A DNA stretch of 43,484 nt from Pseudolabrys sp. (GTDB lineage: Bacteria > Pseudomonadota > Alphaproteobacteria > Rhizobiales > Xanthobacteraceae): NCBI GenBank assembly GCA_025451355.1, contig JANWKN010000109.1, positions 1 through 43,484 on the forward strand, written 5' to 3'. The notes below the pieces were generated by a model, which was not told where the DNA came from, did no database searches, and saw only the letters and a program-made list of their open reading frames with translations. Shown piece after piece: positions 35,128 to 43,484 of this stretch (positions are counted from its first letter, which is position 1; every line of letters begins with the position of its first letter). The position numbers were made by a program, and so were the translations under genes.

Positions 35128-36520
35128 TCAACTGTCTGGCAGCCGCTTTCCCCGCCAAGCGCCCGAGAACGGTCGCAGTCAGCAAGCCATTGCCCGACAA
35201 ATAACCCGCTGCCGTCGACCCCGATACGCCCGCCGCCGCACCGCCTGCCGCAAACAGGTTGGGAAATCCCGTTCCGTCCTTACGTTTGACTCGGCCAGTT
35301 GAATCGACCGCAAGTCCGCCCTGGGTGTGGAACAGCGCGCCGGTCACTTTGACTGCGTGATAGGGAGGTCTGCACAATTGGTCCGCAAGAAACGTGCGGC
35401 CGTAATGATCCTGACCACCAACCAATTTCAATTTTTCGACGCCCTTCCACTCGGCGACAAACGCTGCGACGGGCACGCGCATCGCCTCAGCGAGGTTTTC
35501 GATGGTATCGGACGTCACAATTGCACCGGCACGTTCGGCAGCCTGGAAGTCTTCGAACTGTCGCGCTATCGCCGCGATCCGCGCATCGAAGACGTCCCAC
35601 GCGATTCCCTCCCGTTGTCTCAATACCTCGGCTGCCTGCTCCGAGTAGCCACGCGTCTCATCGCTGAAGCGACGGCCATCTCGGTTGACCTGAAAGCCGC
35701 CCTGCATGACGACCGCCCAGCTGATCAGGATATTGTGCGGCATCGCCACCGAGCCGTGACCTTGATAGGCGCCCAGGTGAGCGAGTTGAGCGTCGAGCGC
35801 GCCGCCCCAAATGATGGCGTCCCCGCGATTGCCCGTATGACCGAAATATATTGCGTTCGCCATGTCGGGTATGTGGCGATGAATCAGATCGGGGTTTCCT
35901 CCGAACCCACTGCAGGCGAGGATCAACGCTTCGCATCCGATCCGTTCTTGCGTGCCGTCAGGATGCGCGATCTGCACTCCGATAATGCGTCCTTCCGCAT
36001 CCGCCATGGGTCGCTCGGCAATGCTTCTGGTCAAAACAACGATATCGTTCAATTCGGCGGCGCTGCGCAGGCGGTCGATCAATTCGCGACCGGTACGGCT
36101 TGGCAAGCCATGCATCCGCAGGGCTGAGTGTCCAGGATAATTGAAGTTATCGACCACCTCGAAAGGGAACCCGTGACGGTCGGCTAGCCACTCAACAAGT
36201 GGGCCCGCCTCCTCCGCAACGGCATTGACGACGGCGGGGTCAGCTTCGCCTTTCGCCTTGCGCTCAATATCGGCGGCGAACAGCTGTGGACTGTCGTGTA
36301 TCCCCTTGGCGCGCTGAAATCGCGTGCCAGCGGCCGGAATGAGCCCCGCCGATAGCGCTGTCGAACCGGAAGGTGCTGCATCACGCTCGACGACAACGAC
36401 ATCGACCCCCGCTTCCCTTGCGGTCAGCGCCGCGCAAAATCCAGCAGCGCCCGCGCCAATGATCAGGAGGGGCACTTTCGTGTCGAAGTCTTCGTTTTTT
36501 GCCGCAACAATCGTGCTCAT
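35120..36520 (-). CDS. Soluble FAD-dependent fumarate-reductase/succinate-dehydrogenase-like flavoprotein
   Basis: A 466-residue flavoprotein with the N-terminal FAD fold LIIGAGAAG (19-27), the GSTALSAG segment after the second FAD strand, and the C-terminal family signature GGLAVDSTG, LFAAGGAAAGVSGSTAAG and GNGLLTATVLGRLAG. A conserved HTQGG histidine is present. There is no signal peptide and no iron-sulfur or membrane partner gene. Relatives include fumarate reductase, tricarballylate dehydrogenase and 3-ketosteroid dehydrogenase. The start is the ATG at 36520; a longer frame to 36613 lacks a ribosome-binding site. Placed between a LeuCD-like hydratase and an amidase, it could oxidise a substituted succinate to the matching unsaturated diacid, which is inference. 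Confidence 0.83.
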   Translation of the reverse strand: MSTIVAAKNEDFDTKVPLLIIGAGAAGFCAALTAREAGVDVVVVERDAAPSGSTALSAGLIPAAGTRFQRAKGIHDSPQLFAADIERKAKGEADPAVVNAVAEEAGPLVEWLADRHGFPFEVVDNFNYPGHSALRMHGLPSRTGRELIDRLRSAAELNDIVVLTRSIAERPMADAEGRIIGVQIAHPDGTQERIGCEALILACSGFGGNPDLIHRHIPDMANAIYFGHTGNRGDAIIWGGALDAQLAHLGAYQGHGSVAMPHNILISWAVVMQGGFQVNRDGRRFSDETRGYSEQAAEVLRQREGIAWDVFDARIAAIARQFEDFQAAERAGAIVTSDTIENLAEAMRVPVAAFVAEWKGVEKLKLVGGQDHYGRTFLADQLCRPPYHAVKVTGALFHTQGGLAVDSTGRVKRKDGTGFPNLFAAGGAAAGVSGSTAAGYLSGNGLLTATVLGRLAGKAAARQLIS

Positions 36521-37998
<1,478 letters not shown>

Positions 37999-38064
37999 AC
38001 AGTCAAAAGCGCTCGCATATTCGCGTGCTTTATATTTCGCGCCTGTCGGGAAAAGACCTAGGGC

Positions 38065-38949
38065 ATGGCAAATGATGTGACACTCGTGACCGGCGCCAGC
38101 GGGTTTCTGGGGAAGGCCGTCATGAAACTGCTCGCCGGAAAGTCGCACCACGCAGTCGGACTCGATCCGCGTCCATCGGATACGGCGCAGGTAGTGGATG
38201 ATCTTTCGGATCGGTCAAGGCTCGAGGCATTGCTCACCGCCGAAAGGGTCACGCACATCGTTCACGCGGGCGGCGTCTCGGGACCCATGGTCCTCGCGGA
38301 TAACCCCGTCGAAGTCATCGCGATCAACGTGCTGGGCAGCCTTAACCTGCTTTATGCCGCGATGGAAAGCGGCGTCAGAACTTTCATCTACTGTTCCTCG
38401 GCGGCCGCGCTTGGCAATTTTTATCAAGACGAACCGGTCGACGAGCAATATCCCCTGCGCCCCAACAACACATACAGCGCTTCCAAGGCTGCAATGGAAA
38501 TGGTGCTGCGCGGACTGTGGCGCAAAATCCCCCTGGACTTATGTTCGCTACGTTTCACCGTGATTTACGGCCCAGGGCGGGAAACGACCTTCACGGTCGA
38601 GGAAATCATTCGCGCGGCGCGAGCGGGCAAAGCAGCGCGCATCGCGCCGATGACCGATTGGCCCTACATCTACATCGACGATGCCGCGCGCGCGGCCGTC
38701 CAAGCCTGTTTCTCGGAAAACAGGAAGCAGCTCAGCTATTTCGTCGCGCATCCGGAAAAAGTCACCCCCGACGACATCGCCGCGGCGGCGGCAACGGCCG
38801 GCAAGCCTGTGCGCCTCGAGATCGACGGAAGCAAGCCGAAAGCCGCGCGAGGTCCGCTCGATATCGAACCGGCCGCGCGCGATTTCGGGTTTCGCGCGCA
38901 AGTCGGTCATCGCGAAGGTGTTCGCCGTTTGATCGAGGCCACGCGCTAG
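38065..38949 (+). CDS. NAD-dependent epimerase/dehydratase-family (extended SDR) protein
   Basis: A 294-residue extended short-chain dehydrogenase with cofactor motif TGASGFLG (9-16), active-site serines at 111-112 and Tyr137/Lys141 in YSASK, all intact. The family covers nucleotide-sugar epimerases, sugar-acid dehydrogenases and hydroxy-acid dehydrogenases. No sugar-nucleotide genes are nearby, so an NAD-dependent oxidation of a hydroxy acid or lactone-forming substrate is as likely as epimerisation. It lies 66 bases after the amidase gene and 68 bases before the next SDR on the same strand. Confidence 0.82.
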   Translation: MANDVTLVTGASGFLGKAVMKLLAGKSHHAVGLDPRPSDTAQVVDDLSDRSRLEALLTAERVTHIVHAGGVSGPMVLADNPVEVIAINVLGSLNLLYAAMESGVRTFIYCSSAAALGNFYQDEPVDEQYPLRPNNTYSASKAAMEMVLRGLWRKIPLDLCSLRFTVIYGPGRETTFTVEEIIRAARAGKAARIAPMTDWPYIYIDDAARAAVQACFSENRKQLSYFVAHPEKVTPDDIAAAAATAGKPVRLEIDGSKPKAARGPLDIEPAARDFGFRAQVGHREGVRRLIEATR

Positions 38950-39017
38950 CCGCACAGGTTGCCGATCCCGCGCTCGGCCGTCATAGTCGCTCACCTTTAG
39001 TTCTTCCGGGGGAATAT

Positions 39018-39800
39018 ATGGACCTGAAACTTGCCGGCAAAACCGCCCTTGTCACCGGCGGCTCAAAAGGGATTGGCCGCGCGGCTGCTGAAATTCTGGC
39101 CGGCGAAGGCTGCAACGTCATTATCGTATCCCGTAGCAGTGACGCGTTGGCTGCAGCGAAGTCGGCGATCGCGCAGAAGTCGAATGTGCGCGTCGATACG
39201 GTCGCGGCCGACCTGTCCGACAGCGCCACGGTCAACGAACTCGCCCGCCACTATCCCAACATCGATATTCTGGTGAACAATGCCGGTGCCATTCCGGGCG
39301 GAAGTCTGCTCAATGTCGATGAGGCGACATGGCGCAAGGCCTGGGACCTAAAGGTCTTCGGCTACGTCAACATGTGTCGCGCCTTCTACGCCCTGATGCA
39401 GAAACGCAAGCGTGGCGTAATTGTCAATGTTGTGGGCAACGCGGCGGACACGCATGATCCCGAGTATATCTGCGGAGTCGCAGGCAATGCCGCCCTCGCC
39501 GCCTTCACGCAGTCGCTTGGCAGCGTCAGCGCTCGGGACGGGATCCGTGTCGTTGCTATCAACCCGGGCCCGGTCGCGACCGACCGACTCGTCTCACTCA
39601 TGAAGAAGAAGGCACGCGATCGCACCGGCAGCGAAGACAACTGGAAGGACTTGCTCAAACCACTGCCATTCGGCCGTGGCGCCACCGCCGAAGAAATCGG
39701 CGCCGCCATCGCATTCATCGCTTCCGATCACTCAGGCTACACCAGTGGATCCGTTGTTACGATCGACGCCGGATTGTCCGCGCGTGCCCAGGCCTTTTGA
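39018..39800 (+). CDS. SDR-family protein with non-canonical active site
   Basis: A 260-residue short-chain dehydrogenase-fold protein. The cofactor site is kept (TGGSKGIG at 13-20, NNAG at 87-90). The catalytic region is not: where classical members have Ser and Tyr-x-x-x-Lys, this one reads VVGNAADTHDPEYICGVAGN, with Gly153 and Asn157 at the Tyr and Lys positions and Gly near the Ser position. Tyr150 is nearby but in a different register. The following NAALAAFTQSL is standard, so this looks like a divergent subfamily rather than decay. Starts at the ATG at 39018 behind CGGGGGAA. Function cannot be assigned; it may bind NAD(P) without classical dehydrogenation. Confidence 0.82.
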   Translation: MDLKLAGKTALVTGGSKGIGRAAAEILAGEGCNVIIVSRSSDALAAAKSAIAQKSNVRVDTVAADLSDSATVNELARHYPNIDILVNNAGAIPGGSLLNVDEATWRKAWDLKVFGYVNMCRAFYALMQKRKRGVIVNVVGNAADTHDPEYICGVAGNAALAAFTQSLGSVSARDGIRVVAINPGPVATDRLVSLMKKKARDRTGSEDNWKDLLKPLPFGRGATAEEIGAAIAFIASDHSGYTSGSVVTIDAGLSARAQAF

Positions 39801-39811
39801 ACGGAGATTCT

Positions 39812-40690
39812 ATGCCACATCTGACGACCGACGACGGGGTGAAGCTCTACTACGATGATACTGGCAAAGGCATACCGATCGTCTTTGTTCATGAATTTGC
39901 CGGCGATGTTCGCTCGTGGGAACAGCAGGTCCGCCACTTCTCGAAATACTACCGTTGCATCACCTTCAATGCGCGCGGCTATCCGCCGTCGGATGTGCCG
40001 AAGGATCAGGAAAAGTATTCGCAGGAGCGCGCACGCGACGACATCCGCTCGGTGCTCGATGCGTTGAAGATCGAGAAAGCGCACATCGTCGGGCTTTCGA
40101 TGGGCGGCTTTGCCGCGCTTCACTTCGGGTTCACATATGGCGATCGGGCGCGCTCGATCGTGGTCGCCGGCTGCGGCTACGGCGCGGCACCTGGGGAGCG
40201 CGCAAAATTCGCTGAGGAAGCTGAAGCTTCGGCCAAGCGCTTTGAAGAACTGACGATGAAAAAGGCCGCCGAAGGTTATGCCCTCGGCCCTACGCGCGTG
40301 CAGCATCAGAACAAGGACCCGCGCGGCTGGCGCGAATTCGCGGACCAGCTTGCCGAACACTCGACCGAAGGCGCAGCGTTCACGATGCGTGGGGTGCAGA
40401 AGCGGCGGCCGTCGCTATTCGATCTCGTCGACAAGATGAAAACGATCACGGTGCCGACACTGATCATGACCGGTGACGAGGACTGGCCCTGCCTCGAGCC
40501 AGGCATCCTGATGAAGAAGAATATCCCGACCGCGTCGCTGGTTGTGATGGGAAACTGCGGCCACAACATCAATCTGGAAGAGCCTGCCCTCTTCAACATG
40601 CACCTGTCGGAGCTCTTTCAGGCAGCCGATGCCGGAGCCTGGCCTAAGCGCGATCCGCGTGCGATGGCTGGCACAATCCTCGGCCGCTAA
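39812..40690 (+). CDS. Alpha/beta hydrolase
   Basis: A 292-residue alpha/beta-hydrolase with nucleophile Ser96 in GLSMGG, an acid in GDEDWP (about 222-224) and His251 in GNCGHNINLEEP, the standard order. The cap region at about 125-190 contains a helical insert. Candidate activities are ester, lactone, enol-lactone or carbon-carbon bond hydrolysis; the sequence does not decide. I start at the ATG at 39812 behind ACGGAGATTCT; a TTG at 39797 overlaps the SDR stop. It is the last gene of the plus-strand group and nearly abuts the convergent SDR ending at 40699. Confidence 0.87.
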   Translation: MPHLTTDDGVKLYYDDTGKGIPIVFVHEFAGDVRSWEQQVRHFSKYYRCITFNARGYPPSDVPKDQEKYSQERARDDIRSVLDALKIEKAHIVGLSMGGFAALHFGFTYGDRARSIVVAGCGYGAAPGERAKFAEEAEASAKRFEELTMKKAAEGYALGPTRVQHQNKDPRGWREFADQLAEHSTEGAAFTMRGVQKRRPSLFDLVDKMKTITVPTLIMTGDEDWPCLEPGILMKKNIPTASLVVMGNCGHNINLEEPALFNMHLSELFQAADAGAWPKRDPRAMAGTILGR

Positions 40691-40698
40691 AACGGGTG

Positions 40699-41463
40699 CT
40701 ACGTCGCGTTGTAGCCGCCGTCGACCAGCAGGTCGGCGCCGGTCATGAAGCTCGACGCGTCGCTGGCAAGAAAGACGGCCGCCTGGCCGATCTCGTCCGG
40801 CTGGCCCAGGCGCTGCAGCAGATGCTTCGGTCCCGCCGTTCGTCTTGCTGTTTCCATGTCGCCAAAGCGTTTCACCAAACGATCGGTTTCGACCGCCCCC
40901 GGCGACAAGGTGTTAACCCGCACGTTATGCGCCGCGTGATCGGTCGCCATGGCTTTGGCAAGCTGGATCAATGCACCCTTGGTCGCGCAATAGACCGCAC
41001 GGCGCGCCCCGGCGACGCTACCGAGCTGCGAGGCAATATGAATGATGCTGCCGCCGCCCGCCTTGATCATCGCAGGCAGGATCGCGCGACTCATCAGGAA
41101 TGCGCCACCGACATTTACGGCGAACACTTTGTTCCAGTCGGCGAGACTGAGTTCCAGCACCGAGCCGTTGGGGTCATGACCGGCCGCACCATTGACCAGA
41201 ATGTGAACCTCGGGAGACCTGGTGAGGATCGTCTTGGCCGCCGCCTCGACTTCGGATTCATTGCTCACGTCGCAGACAACTGCGAACGCAGCCGAACCGA
41301 TCGTGGTCGCCGTTGCCGTTGTGGCCGCCTTGTCCAGATCGACACAGGCGACTTTTGCGCCCGCTTCCGCAAATGCTAGCGCGATTGCGCGCCCGATGCC
41401 GTTTCCCGCGCCAGTAACGACAGCGGATTTCCCCGCGAGCGAGTATTTGTCCGCGAGTGTCAT
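40699..41463 (-). CDS. Classical SDR-family oxidoreductase
   Basis: A 254-residue short-chain dehydrogenase with TGAGNGIG (17-24), Ser145 and Tyr158/Lys162 in YCATK, all canonical. The usual NNAG motif is replaced by NGAAG (91-95), a tolerated variant. It resembles 3-oxoacyl reductases and sugar or cyclic-alcohol dehydrogenases. The ATG at 41463 overlaps the LivF stop of transporter 3 by four bases, so it is cotranscribed with that importer and probably acts on the imported compound or an early metabolite. Confidence 0.85.
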   Translation of the reverse strand: MTLADKYSLAGKSAVVTGAGNGIGRAIALAFAEAGAKVACVDLDKAATTATATTIGSAAFAVVCDVSNESEVEAAAKTILTRSPEVHILVNGAAGHDPNGSVLELSLADWNKVFAVNVGGAFLMSRAILPAMIKAGGGSIIHIASQLGSVAGARRAVYCATKGALIQLAKAMATDHAAHNVRVNTLSPGAVETDRLVKRFGDMETARRTAGPKHLLQRLGQPDEIGQAAVFLASDASSFMTGADLLVDGGYNAT

Positions 41464-42200
41464 TGTGAGACCGCCGGAGCTGCAATGCGGCCAAGGTAGG
41501 CTTCTTGGACCCGCGGATTGAGCTTCAGCTCGGCGCAGAGACCGCTTGCAATCACTGAGCCCGTCTGCAGCACGTAGCCGCGGCTTGCCGTCTCAAAGGC
41601 GTAGCGGGCGTTCTGCTCTACCAGCAGCACGCTCGTGCCAGTGGCGTTAATGGCCCGAATCTTCTGGAAGATGTCTTGTACGACGATCGGCGCCAGACCG
41701 AGCGATGGCTCGTCCAAACAGAGCAGTTGAGGCTCCGACATCATTGCGCGCCCGAGCGCCAGCATCTGTTGCTCTCCGCCGCTCAAGGTTCCCGCATTCT
41801 GGCTGCTGCGTTCGGACAAGCGCGGGAACATGGCGAACACGCCATCCATGCGTTGCCGAATTTTTGCAGCGTCGCTGCGGACATTGAACCCGCCGAGTTC
41901 GAGATTTTCCCGAACCGTCAAGAAAGGAAAGACGCGACGACCTTCGGGAACGAGCGCGATGCCGAGCTTACTGCGCTCATACGAAGGCATCGACGTGACA
42001 TCTTGGCCAGAAAATACAATCGTGCCTGCTCTCGGCGACAGCACGCCCGCAATCGCACGAAGGGTCGTGGATTTTCCCGCCCCATTGGCGCCGATCAAGG
42101 CGACGATCTCGCCGCGATCAAGCCGTAGCGAAATATCCCGGCACACCGCGACTTGCCCGTATGCAAGCTCCAGGTCCTTGACCTCCAGAAGCGCGCTCAC
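41460..42200 (-). CDS. livF: Branched-chain-type ABC transporter ATPase LivF, system 3
   Basis: A 246-residue ATPase with Walker A GANGAGKST, LivF-type ALVPEGRRVFPFLTVRENL, signature LSGGEQQMLALGRAMM, Walker B LLCLDEPSLGLAP and switch region LLVEQNA. The start is a GTG at 42200 overlapping the LivG stop (GTGA). It belongs to a third Liv-type importer whose remaining genes lie beyond the window. Confidence 0.9.
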   Translation of the reverse strand: MSALLEVKDLELAYGQVAVCRDISLRLDRGEIVALIGANGAGKSTTLRAIAGVLSPRAGTIVFSGQDVTSMPSYERSKLGIALVPEGRRVFPFLTVRENLELGGFNVRSDAAKIRQRMDGVFAMFPRLSERSSQNAGTLSGGEQQMLALGRAMMSEPQLLCLDEPSLGLAPIVVQDIFQKIRAINATGTSVLLVEQNARYAFETASRGYVLQTGSVIASGLCAELKLNPRVQEAYLGRIAAPAVSQ

Positions 42201-42994
42201 AACAGCTCTCCACCGAGATAGGCGGCAATCACGGCGGGATTCTTCTGCACTTCGGCCGGACTTCCTTCGAACAGACGCCGACCGTAATCCATGACCATGA
42301 TCCGGTCTGCAACATTCATGACCAGATCCATGTTGTGCTCGACCAGGATGACCGTCATTCTATCATTCCGAAGCGACCGGATACGATCGAGAAGGCCGTC
42401 GACTTCCGCAGCATTAAGGCCCGCGGCAGGCTCATCGATCAGCAGGAGCTGCGGTTTTGTTGCGAGCGCACGTGCGAGTTCGAGCATCCGCTGCTCACCA
42501 TATGACAGCGATCCCGCAAGCACATCGAGGCGTCCCGACATGCCAACGAAATGCAAAAGTTGCACGGCCCGTTCGCGACACCGTCGTTGATCGGCCGCAA
42601 AAGCGGCGCCATGCGTCACGTATTGCCATGCCGGGATGTGGTGATGGACATGAAATCCCGCGATCACGTTTTCCAACACGCTCAGCTGCTTGAAGAGACG
42701 GATCTTCTGGAACGTCCGCGCAATACCGAGCCGCACCCGCCGATGGGCCGGCATGGCCGAAAGGGCCGTGCCATTAAAGGACAATGACCCGGAGTCGGGC
42801 TGATAGACACCGCTGATGAGATTGAGCAGGGTCGATTTCCCTGCCCCGTTCGGGCCTATGACGGAAAAAATCGAGCCCGCCGGAACGTCGAACGAAATGT
42901 CCGACACGGCTTTCACGCCGCCAAAGTTCTTGTGCAGGCTTCGTACCTGCAAGAGCGACCGCTCTATCTGACCTATTGCCGCAACAGCGCTCAT
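42197..42994 (-). CDS. livG: Branched-chain-type ABC transporter ATPase LivG, system 3
   Basis: A 265-residue ATPase with Walker A GPNGAGKST, LivG-type GIARTFQKIRLFKQLSVLEN, signature LSYGEQRMLELARAL, Walker B LLLIDEPAAGLNAAE and switch region ILVEHNM. I use the ATG at 42994, which overlaps the LivM stop by four bases (ATGA); the frame is open for nearly 300 bases upstream but that part lies within LivM. Partner of the LivF-type ATPase downstream. Confidence 0.9.
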   Translation of the reverse strand: MSAVAAIGQIERSLLQVRSLHKNFGGVKAVSDISFDVPAGSIFSVIGPNGAGKSTLLNLISGVYQPDSGSLSFNGTALSAMPAHRRVRLGIARTFQKIRLFKQLSVLENVIAGFHVHHHIPAWQYVTHGAAFAADQRRCRERAVQLLHFVGMSGRLDVLAGSLSYGEQRMLELARALATKPQLLLIDEPAAGLNAAEVDGLLDRIRSLRNDRMTVILVEHNMDLVMNVADRIMVMDYGRRLFEGSPAEVQKNPAVIAAYLGGELL

Positions 42995-43484
42995 GCACCC
43001 CGCCCAAAGCCGAACTTTTCCCCGAGGACGCGAGCTGCCTGCGCTAGCCCCCCGGGCATGAAGAGAACGACAAACGTCAGAGCAGCACCATAGACGACCA
43101 GGCGCAGGTCGCCGAAACCACGTAGGACTTCCGGCAGGACTGTGAGAAGAATTGCACCGAAAACCGGACCGATCAGCGTGCCCATCCCACCGACGATAAC
43201 CATGGCCAAAATGTTGAACGCCTCGTTTATGAAAAATGCGTCCGGCACGAGGGTGCCGACGAAACTCGCGTAGAAACAACCTGCGGCACCGGCAATCGCT
43301 GACCCGACGCCGAAAGCAAACACTTTCCAGGCGGTGCCGTTGATGCCAAGAGATGCGGCTGACACCTCGTCCTCGCGAATCGCCGTGAGCGTTTCTCCGA
43401 TCGGCGACAGCACGAGTTGGCTCAACAGGATGTACGAAAGAAATGCAAATCCCGCGACCAAGTAAAAGAACGCGGCGAGATTGC
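42991..43484 (-). CDS. livM: Branched-chain-type ABC transporter permease LivM, system 3 (partial, cut by window end)
   Basis: The C-terminal half of a LivM-type permease, about 164 residues visible and open to the window edge. It shows the coupling segment GETLTAIREDEVSAASLGIN, then hydrophobic helices including VGGMGTLIGPVFGAI, a LivM C-terminal hallmark. The N-terminal half, LivH and the binding protein should lie just beyond 43484 if this operon follows the order of the other two. Confidence 0.88.
   Translation of the reverse strand, partial: NLAAFFYLVAGFAFLSYILLSQLVLSPIGETLTAIREDEVSAASLGINGTAWKVFAFGVGSAIAGAAGCFYASFVGTLVPDAFFINEAFNILAMVIVGGMGTLIGPVFGAILLTVLPEVLRGFGDLRLVVYGAALTFVVLFMPGGLAQAARVLGEKFGFGRGA

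Overview
The window looks like chromosomal DNA of a metabolically versatile alphaproteobacterium, most likely Hyphomicrobiales (Bradyrhizobiaceae/Xanthobacteraceae-like). The signs are GC-rich codon use with frequent GTG/TTG starts, a DUF459-type SGNH protein, a Bug/TctC binding protein, and an unusual density of branched-chain-amino-acid-type (Liv) ABC transporters. This placement is inference. About 40 protein genes fill nearly the whole window. I see no tRNA, rRNA, CRISPR array, insertion sequence or phage gene, and no gene-free stretch longer than about 220 bases.

Layout. 96-5228: regulators and envelope proteins (AraC-type regulator, winged-helix regulator, DUF937 membrane protein, degenerate SGNH protein, two small membrane/exported proteins). 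5408-12988 (minus): a tightly coupled seven-gene operon for aerobic CoA-dependent 2-aminobenzoate (anthranilate) catabolism: a fused 2-aminobenzoyl-CoA monooxygenase/reductase, SDR dehydrogenase, MarR regulator, crotonase-fold enzyme, acyl-CoA dehydrogenase, aryl-CoA ligase and a RidA-family protein. 13162-15645 (minus): a nitrilase-fold protein that lacks the catalytic cysteine, paired with a TrpB2-type PLP enzyme. 15829-20379 (plus): a complete Liv-type ABC importer. 20370-22043 (minus): a thiamine-diphosphate enzyme. 22147-24986 (plus): a TRAP transporter.

24966-37998 is the most interesting block. An eight-gene minus-strand operon carries a second Liv-type importer, a PEP mutase/isocitrate lyase-family lyase, a Bug/TctC binding protein and a dihydropyrimidinase-like cyclic amidohydrolase. 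Around it lie a divergent LeuC/LeuD-like hydratase, a soluble fumarate-reductase-like flavoprotein and an amidase-signature amidase. Read as a pathway, these could hydrolyse a cyclic imide or amide, hydrolyse the half-amide, oxidise the resulting substituted dicarboxylate, hydrate it and cleave it to pyruvate (or another 2-oxo acid) plus a smaller acid. The last two enzyme families recall dimethylmaleate hydratase and dimethylmalate lyase of anaerobic nicotinate fermentation. This is a hypothesis from gene content.

38065-40690 (plus) holds a sugar-epimerase-like SDR, an SDR without the canonical active site, and an alpha/beta hydrolase. 40699-43484 (minus) holds a canonical SDR behind a third Liv-type transporter that runs off the window end.

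A recurring theme is enzyme folds with altered catalytic residues: SGNH protein, RidA, crotonase, nitrilase-fold protein and one SDR. The best candidates for undescribed biology are the imide/dicarboxylate block and the TrpB2 plus cysteine-less nitrilase pair.
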